Source: Deltaproteobacteria bacterium
GTDB taxonomy: Bacteria; Bdellovibrionota_B; Oligoflexia; Oligoflexales; CAIYRB01
NCBI GenBank assembly: GCA_016874735.1
Contig: VGTI01000004.1
Span: 1-64,000 of the forward strand
Reading direction: 5' to 3'
DNA length: 64,000 bases
This document shows, one piece after another, positions 17,818 to 24,897 of this stretch. The notes beneath the pieces are model-generated. The model saw nothing but the letters and a program-made list of their open reading frames with translations. It searched no databases and was not told the origin of the DNA. The translations under genes were made by a program, and so were the position numbers. The number at the start of each line of letters is the position of its first letter. Within the stretch, counting starts at the first letter, position 1.

Positions 17818-17850
17818 AAGCGTAGCCAGTGACATGCACCTGCTACGCTT
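17818..17850 (-). terminator. Terminator-like hairpin after clpP
   Basis: A perfect 8-bp stem (AAGCGTAG at 17818-17825, CTACGCTT at 17843-17850) lies 35 bases past the clpP stop. On the minus strand it is followed by GCGTCTTTT, a weak U-tract. A second overlapping repeat (TGACAT/ATGTCA) could form an alternative fold. Confidence 0.45.
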
Positions 17851-17884
17851 GATGTCATCCTTTTTGCTTGCGCGACAACCCAAA

Positions 17885-18514
17885 TTAACGCGGTAAATCC
17901 TTGGTGGTCTCGATAATCTTGCTGACCAACCCGTACTCTACCGCCTCTTGAGCATTCATCCAGTAATCGCGAATGGTATCCTTCTCAACTTTATCAAGCG
18001 AGGTGCCGGTCTCCTTAGAAAGGAGCTTGTTGATCTTCTCGCGAGTCTTCAGAATCTCACGAGCAGTGATTTCAAGATCTGATGCCTGACCGTACACCTG
18101 ACCGGGAATCAATGGTTGGTGAATCAGGAATTTGGCATTCGGCATTGAGAAACGTCGCTCTTTCTTGGCAGCAACATTGATCACAGTGGCGATACTTGCA
18201 CAGAGTCCGGTGTTTATAATGGTGACGGGAGAGCTGATAAATCGAATGGTATCAAAAATGGCGAATCCGCTATTTACCTCGCCACCAGGGCTGTTTAGGT
18301 AAAGAGTGATGGGCTCTCCTGGCTTGTCATGCTCTAATGCGAGAAAATCTGAAATATAGCGTTTGGCAGTCTTTGCCGTAATGGCCTCGGAAATGAAGAT
18401 GCAGCGTCGCTCGAGCAACTTAACTTCAGTGAACTGATCGGCCATGGCATCTGGCAACCCAGCCATAGAGTTAGGATCCGTGGAGCTACCGCCTGAAGTG
18501 ACTATGTTGGACAT
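17885..18514 (-). CDS. clpP: ATP-dependent Clp protease proteolytic subunit-like protein
   Basis: 209 residues from the ATG at 18514, chosen because AGAGGAT lies 7 bases upstream; the in-frame extension before it has no family similarity. Conserved blocks: YLNSPGGEV (substrate groove), GLCASIAT with Ser107, MPNAKFLIHQP with His132 and IRDYWMNAQEAVEYGLV with Asp183, so the catalytic triad is present. The nucleophile is followed by Ile instead of the usual Met. ClpP forms the tetradecameric chamber of the Clp protease. No clpX or tig is adjacent, so this may be one of several ClpP paralogues. Confidence 0.9.
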   Translation of the reverse strand: MSNIVTSGGSSTDPNSMAGLPDAMADQFTEVKLLERRCIFISEAITAKTAKRYISDFLALEHDKPGEPITLYLNSPGGEVNSGFAIFDTIRFISSPVTIINTGLCASIATVINVAAKKERRFSMPNAKFLIHQPLIPGQVYGQASDLEITAREILKTREKINKLLSKETGTSLDKVEKDTIRDYWMNAQEAVEYGLVSKIIETTKDLPR

Positions 18515-18636
18515 TCGGCAATCCTCTTGTTGGCTATGGTTGATCACGGAGGTGCCAGAGCAGCGCCCCCTCATGCATAGGTAACTAGTTTAGAACGAAA
18601 AGGAAATTAAGGTAAAGTCCTGACGAGGAAGCGGCA

Positions 18637-20973
18637 TCAAATCAGGCTTTGGGGGTCAACATCAATACGCATCCTGAGATCCCCGCCTAATTTTTGGAAG
18701 TCTCGGAGGAACCAACCCACCATGGTCCTCAGTGGACTCACTTGGGGGCTGCTGAAGATCAACTGCCGTCGATGCCTGCCTCTAATCGTCTCTATAGGGG
18801 GAACAGCTGGGCCCAACATCCGCACCTGAGCGAATAGCTCTGGCCTCCGAGCAGCGCCTTGCTCCAACCAGGATTCTATCTCAAAGGCCAGCTTGTTAAG
18901 ACGAAGGAGATTAGCTGAATTCACCTCTACCGCAATCATCCGCACAAAGGGTGGGTACGCGTGGTTTTTACGAAAATCCAACTCATGTTTAACAAAGGCC
19001 GCATAGTCCTGGTTGATTGCTGCAGCGAGAACTGCGTGGCTAGGACGCATCGTCTGCATGATGACATGCCCAGAGAGTGCGGCACGGCCAGCTCTCCCTG
19101 CGCTCTGCACTAATAACTGAAACGCACGTTCACCCGCTCGAAAATCCGGAAGACCAAGTAGTTGATCAACTTCGAGCACCACGATCAGCGTTACATTTGG
19201 AAAATCGTGGCCTTTGGCTAAAATTTGCGTGCCGACTAGAATATCGATCTCGCCTGCACGGAATCTTTCCAGTGTCTGGGGTAGCAAATCTCGATCCACT
19301 ACTGCATCTGAATCCAGGCGAACTACGCGCGCTTCGGGCACGTACTTTTTCAAGGCGTCCTCCGCCTTTTGGCTACCGTATCCTATAGCGACGTATTTTT
19401 GCTCAGGATGCTCTGCCATCAGAGCAGCAACCGCCTGGCTGGAATCACAGTAGTGACAGCGAAGCACAGTGCTTCGGGCATGCAGCGTCATGCTGATGCT
19501 ACAGTGGGGACAAACTACGGGCTTTTTCTCGTAAACTGAGTACAGGTAGTAGGCGTACCCGCGGCGATTGACCAGGACGATAGCTTGCCGACCCGCCGCT
19601 AAATTCTCCTGCAAGGCTTTTACCACTGCAGGATGCATCGGAATTTCAGCATCATGGGCGGTTATGGGCGACGTGGACTGGCGACTGTCACCACTACTGA
19701 CCAATATGCCACCTCGGCGTTGGCCCGTCTGCTCGGGGATGACCACACTAACTGTGGGTAAAGGTCGACCAGTTGCACGCTCTAGCATCTCGATTAAGGT
19801 GTACCGCCCACTCAATGCATTTTGATAGCTCTCAAGCGAAGGTGTCGCGCTACCCAACACAACAACCGCCTTTTCCATACGAGCACGGAGCACAGCAACA
19901 TCACGTCCATTGTATGCAAGTCCGCTACTCTGCTTGTAGCTGGCATCGTGCTCTTCATCGACGATAATGAGATCAAGATTTTTGAAGGGACCAAATACGG
20001 CAGATCTTGGCCCAATAAGAATGCTTGCGGTACCATTTCTCACGCGATTTAGCTGAGCCCAACGCTCTCCGTCAGCCATGGCTGAGTGCACGACGGCAAC
20101 GCGCCCCGGAAAACGCCTCGTAAAAATACGAGTCATCTGGGGAGTCAATGAAATTTCAGGTACAAGCACAAGAACCTGGCGCGGGACTGAAGTATCGCTG
20201 AGGATTTCATGAATCAGATGTAAATAAACTTCGGTCTTACCTGCGCCGGTGATACCGTGCAGCAAAAACGGCTGAGCCTTGCTAGGCTCGTGTAACGCAT
20301 CCCTCATTGTCGCGACAGCTTTTTGCTGCAAAGGCGTCAACTCTGGGATGATTGCTTGCTCGCAATTCGCATCTGTGGGTTCGTTGTCCTGGTGGACAGT
20401 GTCTGTTTTACGTGCGGATATCGACGTGCCGGTGTCGAGCGTTATCAAACCACGACGTTTCAAAACCGAGATTTTTGCCATCTTAGTATCGATGTGGGGC
20501 TCGGTAAGCAGCCTTTTAAGGCGCGACTTGGCAGTGATCGCGGCCACCTCTGATTTTTTTGCGCCAAATAAGCTCAGCAAAATTTGACCTGACTGAGACG
20601 TTAGGTCTGCTCGCTCTTGAACACCGAGATCAGTGAGTCGCAATCTTTCACGCTTGGTCTTTTTATTTGCTGCGGGCAGCATGCCGCGCAAAACCTCACC
20701 AATTGGATGCATGTAGTACTGCGACATCCATTTGGCGATATCGATCACGATCTCGCTGTAGACTGGCTCAGAGTCAACAATTTCAGCCACTTCCTTGAGA
20801 GCAAAGTCACGAGATTGATCGGCTTCATAAGGACATGATGATAAGACTACCCCTACGACCTTCCGAACCCCGAATGGGACTAAGACACGGCAACCAGCAA
20901 CAACGTGTATCGGTGCTTTATAGGTAAACGTTTGTGCCAGGGGGCTTGGGACCGCCACCTCTATCTGAAACAT
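18637..20973 (-). CDS. priA: Primosomal helicase PriA
   Basis: 778 residues from the ATG at 20973 (a TTG four codons upstream is the alternative). The N-terminal 3'-OH-binding domain begins FQIEVAVPSPLAQTFTY. Walker A is GITGAGKTE near 241 and the DEEH box near 339 (IIVDEEHDASYKQ). VNRRGYAYYLY and the C-terminal helicase block with GTQILAKGHDFPNVTLIVVL follow. PriA reloads the replicative helicase at stalled forks. The cysteine-rich insert has only CPHC and CHYC (near 487 and 506); the outer pair of CxxC motifs of typical PriA is missing. Confidence 0.95.
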   Translation of the reverse strand: MFQIEVAVPSPLAQTFTYKAPIHVVAGCRVLVPFGVRKVVGVVLSSCPYEADQSRDFALKEVAEIVDSEPVYSEIVIDIAKWMSQYYMHPIGEVLRGMLPAANKKTKRERLRLTDLGVQERADLTSQSGQILLSLFGAKKSEVAAITAKSRLKRLLTEPHIDTKMAKISVLKRRGLITLDTGTSISARKTDTVHQDNEPTDANCEQAIIPELTPLQQKAVATMRDALHEPSKAQPFLLHGITGAGKTEVYLHLIHEILSDTSVPRQVLVLVPEISLTPQMTRIFTRRFPGRVAVVHSAMADGERWAQLNRVRNGTASILIGPRSAVFGPFKNLDLIIVDEEHDASYKQSSGLAYNGRDVAVLRARMEKAVVVLGSATPSLESYQNALSGRYTLIEMLERATGRPLPTVSVVIPEQTGQRRGGILVSSGDSRQSTSPITAHDAEIPMHPAVVKALQENLAAGRQAIVLVNRRGYAYYLYSVYEKKPVVCPHCSISMTLHARSTVLRCHYCDSSQAVAALMAEHPEQKYVAIGYGSQKAEDALKKYVPEARVVRLDSDAVVDRDLLPQTLERFRAGEIDILVGTQILAKGHDFPNVTLIVVLEVDQLLGLPDFRAGERAFQLLVQSAGRAGRAALSGHVIMQTMRPSHAVLAAAINQDYAAFVKHELDFRKNHAYPPFVRMIAVEVNSANLLRLNKLAFEIESWLEQGAARRPELFAQVRMLGPAVPPIETIRGRHRRQLIFSSPQVSPLRTMVGWFLRDFQKLGGDLRMRIDVDPQSLI

Positions 20974-21126
20974 AATTGCCCGCAATCCTTGATTAATCGA
21001 GAATCTTAGCGGTTCAGGTGTGTGCCATCAGTCGGCCTCAAGCAGTTTACTCGCCTAAGTTTATAAAGCTAGGGACATTCGCTCTTGCTCCTTTGTCACT
21101 TCTGTTGTAGGTTTCCCGACTCTCGC

Positions 21127-21178
21127 AGGGTTTATCAGCGTGTGGTGCAGACCTTTATTCGGACGGCCCAGAAACCCT
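21127..21178 (+). promoter_or_regulatory. Inverted repeat in the rpsR leader
   Basis: AGGGTTT (21127-21133) and AAACCCT (21172-21178) are exact complements bracketing 38 bases, ending 34 bases before rpsR. Ribosomal protein operons are often controlled by such leader structures. The call is only a fold possibility; it was not matched to a known S6:S18 leader. The 240-base region upstream of rpsR has no other clear signal. Confidence 0.3.
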
Positions 21179-21212
21179 AACAAACAGAGTTCCATTAGTT
21201 GCTGGAGGCTGC

Positions 21213-21662
21213 ATGGCTCCGAAGACAGGTAAGAAAAAACGTCGCCGCTTTATGTTGCGTAGAAAGCGCACACTCGATCCGACTACTCCGATCGATTTCA
21301 AGAAGCCTGATACGCTCAAGCGCTTCATAACAGATCGCGGCAAGATCATCCCACGTCGCATCTCTGGTGCGACCGCAAGCCAACAGCGCGCTATTACGAC
21401 CGCTATCAAGCGGGCACGCTACTTGGCGCTGCTACCAAGCTCGGTCTCACACCGTCCTGAGCGCGGCTTCTCTGGTGAGATGGCTGCCGCTAATGCGGGT
21501 GGCGGATTCCGCGATGGCGGCCGTGGCCCAGGTGGCCCAGGAGGTCGTTTCGGTGATCGTGGTGGACGCGACTTTGATCGTGGTGGACGCGACTTTGACG
21601 GCGAAGGTCTAGAAGGCCGGGACGGCAAAGATGATGATGATTTTGGCGGCCGGGAGGACTGA
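21213..21662 (+). CDS. rpsR: Small ribosomal subunit protein bS18 with Gly/Arg/Asp-rich tail
   Basis: 149 residues, about twice the normal 75. Residues 1-82 are bS18: a basic N-terminus, then [19 protein letters not shown], the [18 protein letters not shown] core and [11 protein letters not shown]. From about residue 95 the protein becomes a Gly/Arg/Asp-rich tail including a duplicated GRDFDRG unit and an acidic end. TGGAGG lies just before the ATG. bS18 sits on the 30S platform with bS6, but no rpsF is next to it here; rpmB follows after 3 bases. Confidence 0.95.
   Translation: MAPKTGKKKRRRFMLRRKRTLDPTTPIDFKKPDTLKRFITDRGKIIPRRISGATASQQRAITTAIKRARYLALLPSSVSHRPERGFSGEMAAANAGGGFRDGGRGPGGPGGRFGDRGGRDFDRGGRDFDGEGLEGRDGKDDDDFGGRED
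21558..21599 (+). repeat. Two 21-bp tandem repeats in the rpsR tail
   Basis: Positions 21558-21578 and 21579-21599 are identical except for the last base and encode the repeated RGGRDFD heptapeptide. They show that the tail has grown by short tandem duplication. Confidence 0.9.
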
Positions 21663-21665
21663 GCC

Positions 21666-21896
21666 ATGTCGAGGAAGTGCCTGAGTGGCAAAGGAATTCA
21701 AGTGGGTCACAGGGTGTCCCACTCCAATCGCAAGACCAACCACCGCTTTTTGCCTAACCTGCAAAAAAAGCGCTTCTGGTCGGACGAGCAAAAGAAGTTT
21801 GTGACGCTGCGCGTCAGTACAGCTGCGATTCGGACGATTGACAAGATCGGCCTAGACGCATTTCTGCGCCGCGTTACTCCAGCAGTTGCTGGTTAA
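21666..21896 (+). CDS. rpmB: Large ribosomal subunit protein bL28
   Basis: 76 residues. The family pattern is clear: SGKGIQVGHRVSHSNRKTNHRFLPNLQKKRF, then TLRVSTAAIRTIDKIGLDAFL. The N-terminal Cys of the zinc-type motif is kept once (RKCLSGKG) but no CxxC pair is complete. It lies between rpsR and a 45-codon basic ORF with almost no spacing, which implies one transcript ending at 22098. Confidence 0.96.
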   Translation: MSRKCLSGKGIQVGHRVSHSNRKTNHRFLPNLQKKRFWSDEQKKFVTLRVSTAAIRTIDKIGLDAFLRRVTPAVAG

Positions 21897-21908
21897 GGAG
21901 GGATAGTC

Positions 21909-22046
21909 ATGGGTCGTGGAGACAGTCGCCGCAGTCCACTAGCACGTCGCCGTAAGGCTTGGCGCCGCAAGAAACTGCGCCTTCGCGCAAAGCTCGAAGC
22001 TGCTAGCAAGGCAAGCAGCCCAGCCGCTAAAGCGAAGAAAAAGTAA
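21909..22046 (+). CDS. 45-residue very basic protein, THX-like ribosomal protein candidate
   Basis: An ORF of 45 codons starts ATG at 21909 and ends TAA at 22046. Its Shine-Dalgarno (AAGGAGGG) is the strongest in the neighbourhood and overlaps the rpmB stop. The product begins MGRGDSRRSP, then RRRKAWRRKKLRLRAK, and ends in an Ala/Lys tail. The MGRGD start resembles small-subunit protein bTHX (MGKGD-type), and the context after rpsR and rpmB and before a strong terminator fits a ribosomal role. The remainder of the sequence is not a close match to bTHX, so it may be a lineage-specific ribosome-associated peptide. Confidence 0.75.
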   Translation: MGRGDSRRSPLARRRKAWRRKKLRLRAKLEAASKASSPAAKAKKK

Positions 22047-22068
22047 TCATTCGATTCTAATCTTATTA

Positions 22069-22098
22069 GACACCTGCCGATGGCAGGTGTCTTTTTTT
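22069..22098 (+). terminator. Strong terminator of the rpsR-rpmB operon
   Basis: A perfect 10-bp stem (GACACCTGCC / GGCAGGTGTC) with a GAT loop is followed by seven T. It lies 22 bases after the 45-codon ORF. Confidence 0.95.
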
Positions 22099-22123
22099 AC
22101 GACAAATCGACGACAATCGATTG

Positions 22124-22597
22124 CTAGCCCGTCTTAAAAGACCTGTGCTGACGCCACGATTTGATCTGATGCGCTGCTCCCTGACCTAGCACGGCGTGAA
22201 AACTTGCCCAAGAGAAGGCAGCTAGGGTCACCCCATTTGTACTCAAATGGCGCAGCCGTTCCATGCGCCGCCTCAGATACCCAGCATTGGCGGCAAGTGG
22301 CTGATTTTTAAACTCACTTAGGGCTACAGCTGCGGTCATGACGCATGCCACAAACATATTCCCCATGGCATGAGTGTTCACTCTTTTGTCCTCGAGAGCT
22401 TGGAGAAAATTTTTAGTTGCATGGCTGTCGAAGCCGAGCATCTGCGCCTGAACTTGAGCGTAAGTCTCTACGACCCTTTGGGGCTCAATCTTAGCCAACT
22501 TCATCAAGGCTTCGTTAGTTGCCGCTACGGCCTTCTCAATTTTTCGCGCTAGCTCTTCGACTTGAGCAAATGCTGGGTCGTTTTCCCAGGGAGTCAT
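22124..22597 (-). CDS. Helical protein of unknown function
   Basis: 157 residues without signal peptide or membrane segment. It is strongly helical, with amphipathic stretches (ELARKIEKAVAATNEALMKLAK, broken here for length) and a single Cys. No family recognised. GAGGAA lies about 11 bases before the ATG. It is convergent with the rpsR operon and has its own, unseen promoter. Codon use looks like that of its neighbours. Confidence 0.65.
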   Translation of the reverse strand: MTPWENDPAFAQVEELARKIEKAVAATNEALMKLAKIEPQRVVETYAQVQAQMLGFDSHATKNFLQALEDKRVNTHAMGNMFVACVMTAAVALSEFKNQPLAANAGYLRRRMERLRHLSTNGVTLAAFSWASFHAVLGQGAAHQIKSWRQHRSFKTG

Positions 22598-22667
22598 AGG
22601 GAAGGTTCCTCATCATCCGATTCAGTCCACACCGCTGTTCACAGCCTAGCAAATTGTACCGACTTAG

Positions 22668-22731
22668 ACAGGCAGGTTTTGCAGTGTTAAGTCCGGAGCC
22701 GAGGAGCCGATGAGTGTTTAAGCGTGCCTGT
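22668..22731 (+). promoter_or_regulatory. Possible structured leader before the secreted protein at 22751
   Basis: ACAGGCA (22668-22674) and TGCCTGT (22725-22731) are exact complements that would close a 64-base element. Inside is the tandem octamer GGAGCCGA GGAGCCGA and two TTAA boxes. It ends just before the AAGGAGG of the next gene, so folding could affect translation. It does not match any riboswitch class I can recall. Confidence 0.3.
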
Positions 22732-22750
22732 ACGACAAGGAGGTCTCAGG

Positions 22751-23377
22751 ATGCATAACTTTACTGCGCTTCCCCGTTTTACCCTACTACTCGCGATCTG
22801 GATGTCACTAGCGGCCACCCCAACCTTAGCAGACTCACTTGGTATGACCTCCAAGTCAGAGCCATGGGTGACGGCGACTCACCTCGGATTTTCGGTGAAC
22901 GATCAGTCATCCACTGGCTTTAAACTGACTGGCGGTACCATGGTCATGCTGGATCTGTCGCGCCCTATAGGCCGCCGTATGGACTTAGGAATCCGTACAA
23001 TAGCCAGCGGGGCTAAAGCGAAAAATCAAGAATTCTATAGGCTTGGAGCTGGACCGATGGCTGCTTGGCGCGTGCACAACAATTGGAGTGTGCATGGTGC
23101 CATTACCAACTTTAATGAGACGGGCCTAAGACCTGGGGCAGATCTGAGTTATCGCTCAAGTGGCTTACAATGCTTGCTGGGCTGGGAGAGAATTTGGCAG
23201 CTGGAAAAACGCGTCGAACTGGTGGCAGGAAACTTTATAAGCTACCACACCGGAACTGTCTCGGAGACAGCGTCTATCTCGGCTCTCAAATCCGATCGGG
23301 CGACCTTCGGGCCACTACCCACGAAGAACTTTGGTATCGCGCACGGCGCTGAAATTGCTATCCGCCTCAGTATGTGA
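22751..23377 (+). CDS. Exported protein, probable small beta-barrel
   Basis: About 208 residues from the ATG at 22751, which has AAGGAGG at the right distance; an upstream in-frame GTG lacks one. A signal peptide ends near TLADS. The mature part alternates polar and hydrophobic residues with Gly and aromatic residues (LGFSVNDQSSTGFKLTGG, RMDLGIRTIASGAKA) and ends in RLSM, consistent with an 8-10-stranded outer-membrane barrel. It has some resemblance to generic OmpA-like or PagL-like barrels but no catalytic motif is evident. Function unknown. Confidence 0.7.
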   Translation: MHNFTALPRFTLLLAIWMSLAATPTLADSLGMTSKSEPWVTATHLGFSVNDQSSTGFKLTGGTMVMLDLSRPIGRRMDLGIRTIASGAKAKNQEFYRLGAGPMAAWRVHNNWSVHGAITNFNETGLRPGADLSYRSSGLQCLLGWERIWQLEKRVELVAGNFISYHTGTVSETASISALKSDRATFGPLPTKNFGIAHGAEIAIRLSM

Positions 23378-23386
23378 GGACTGCTC

Positions 23387-23415
23387 TTGACAGTGCGGGG
23401 GCGTCTTGCTAGAAG
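23387..23415 (+). promoter_or_regulatory. Promoter candidate for rpsT
   Basis: A perfect TTGACA (23387-23392) with a 17-base spacer and TAGAAG (23410-23415, four of six matches) lies about 85 bases before rpsT. Confidence 0.45.
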
Positions 23416-23497
23416 CAGACACTTCGCAAATGGGGACCGGCATGATGAATTAGCCGGCCTTTGGAGCAGTTATCTTAGCGTAGCCGAGAGGGAATCT

Positions 23498-23938
23498 GTG
23501 GCACATCATAAGTCAGCTATTAAGCGTATCCGTCGCAACGGCCGGGCAAAAGTCCGCAACAGCCAGTATCTTTCCGCAGTTAAAACTGCCGTCAAAAAGT
23601 TCCGCCAGGCAGTACTTGGTGCGGGTCAGGGTACTTTCGACAAGACTGAAGTAAGGCCGCTCTTTGTTAAAGCACAATCAGCTCTGAGCAAAGCCGCAAC
23701 CAAAGGTGTACTACACGGCAACAACGCATCGCGTAGAATCGGCCGTTTAGCTGCAATGCTCCGTAGTGCTGAAGCAGGCCAAGTGGCTCAAGCTAACGTC
23801 AAGGCGACTAAGAAATCTGCGGCTGCACGACGTGCAGAGGCATCCTCTGATGCACCTGCAAAGGCTCCAGCTGCTAAGGCTAAGACCAAAGCAAGCTCAA
23901 CTGCCGCAAAAAAACCGGCAGCTAAAACTAAAAAGTAA
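23498..23938 (+). CDS. rpsT: Small ribosomal subunit protein bS20 with Lys/Ala-rich tail
   Basis: 146 residues from a GTG start at 23498, giving the canonical AHHKSAIKRIRRNGRAKVRN beginning; the frame is open further upstream but that part has no similarity. Residues 1-88 form the three-helix bS20 that binds 16S rRNA. The last 55 residues are a histone H1-like Lys/Ala/Pro tail absent from most bS20. Usual length is 85-90. A terminator follows at 24009-24044. Monocistronic. Confidence 0.96.
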   Translation: MAHHKSAIKRIRRNGRAKVRNSQYLSAVKTAVKKFRQAVLGAGQGTFDKTEVRPLFVKAQSALSKAATKGVLHGNNASRRIGRLAAMLRSAEAGQVAQANVKATKKSAAARRAEASSDAPAKAPAAKAKTKASSTAAKKPAAKTKK

Positions 23939-24008
23939 TCCATAGTCCTCTCAGGGCCCTACCCGTGATCACCCTTTGGTTTCGGATTGGCCCTGAGTCA
24001 AAGCGAGT

Positions 24009-24044
24009 AGCCAAGCCGGGCAACAAGTCAAGGCTTGGCTTTTT
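24009..24044 (+). terminator. Terminator after rpsT
   Basis: AGCCAAGCC (24009-24017) pairs with GGCTTGGCT (24032-24040), followed by TTTTT. It overlaps the last codons of mazG on the opposite strand. A second inverted repeat without a U-tract (CTCAGGGCC / GGCCCTGAG) lies just upstream, at about 23950-24000. Confidence 0.8.
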
Positions 24045-24897
24045 CCGTTGCTTTTGCAGCCACCCAAAGGGCTTCAAGCTCGTTGCGTGTGGCGTGGCGA
24101 ACATCGACCCCCTGCCTTGACGCTTCCGCCTCCAAAACGGCAAATCTCCGAAGAAACTTGCGATTGGCATCAAGCGTCACGACTTCGGGGTCTAAATCAA
24201 GATGACGCGCTAGTTGCACCATTGAAAAGTAAACATCGCCTAGCTCCTCGGCCACCTTATCTCGATCAACTTTTGCTTGCAGCAACTCTTGTTGTAGCTC
24301 ATCGAGCTCGGCACGGACTTGGCCCAGCACCTCTCGCGGTGAGTCCCAGTCAAAATTGATTTTGCCAGCGAGCTTCCCTATTTTAGTGGCTTGAGAGAGA
24401 GCGGGTTGATGCGTCCAGGCCTCGGCGAAAAGTCCACGACTCTCACCCTTGTCGATCAACTTATTTTCGTCTCGCTTGATCTCTTCCCAGGCTTGACGGA
24501 CCCCGCTTGCTGTCATGCCCTCATGCGAGGATTTACGTGCAAATACATGGGGGTGACGTCGACGCATCTTGGCATCGATCGCCTGGATGACTTCTACTAA
24601 GGAAAATTTGCCAGAATCCAAAGCAACCTGAGCGTTCAACACCACCTGAAGTAAGACATCGCCAAGCTCATCACAAAGTGCAGGGCTCTGGCCATCGCCC
24701 ATGGCCTGAGCAGCCTCGTAGGCCTCCTCAATCATGTAGCGTCGTAAACTCTCGTGATTTTGCTGTAAATCCCAGGGACATCCACCTTCGGGATCCCGAA
24801 GTTTGGCAATTGTGAGGCAAAACTGACTGATCGCTTGCTGCACGGCCACTAGATCAGGTGCTTGAGCCTTGACAGAAAGCTGTATGTCCTCGGTCAT
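24028..24897 (-). CDS. mazG: Nucleoside triphosphate pyrophosphohydrolase MazG
   Basis: 289 residues with the two MazG domains. The first shows CPWDLQQNHESLRRY, EEAYEAAQA and DELGDVLLQVVLNAQ (EExxE and ExxD metal-binding motifs). The second has EELGDVYFSMVQLARHL. MazG hydrolyses NTPs and dNTPs to monophosphates and pyrophosphate and clears damaged nucleotides. Its ATG overlaps the gpmI stop (ATGA), suggesting coupling. A C-terminal region of about 25 residues beyond the second domain is not conserved. Confidence 0.94.
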   Translation of the reverse strand: MTEDIQLSVKAQAPDLVAVQQAISQFCLTIAKLRDPEGGCPWDLQQNHESLRRYMIEEAYEAAQAMGDGQSPALCDELGDVLLQVVLNAQVALDSGKFSLVEVIQAIDAKMRRRHPHVFARKSSHEGMTASGVRQAWEEIKRDENKLIDKGESRGLFAEAWTHQPALSQATKIGKLAGKINFDWDSPREVLGQVRAELDELQQELLQAKVDRDKVAEELGDVYFSMVQLARHLDLDPEVVTLDANRKFLRRFAVLEAEASRQGVDVRHATRNELEALWVAAKATEKAKP

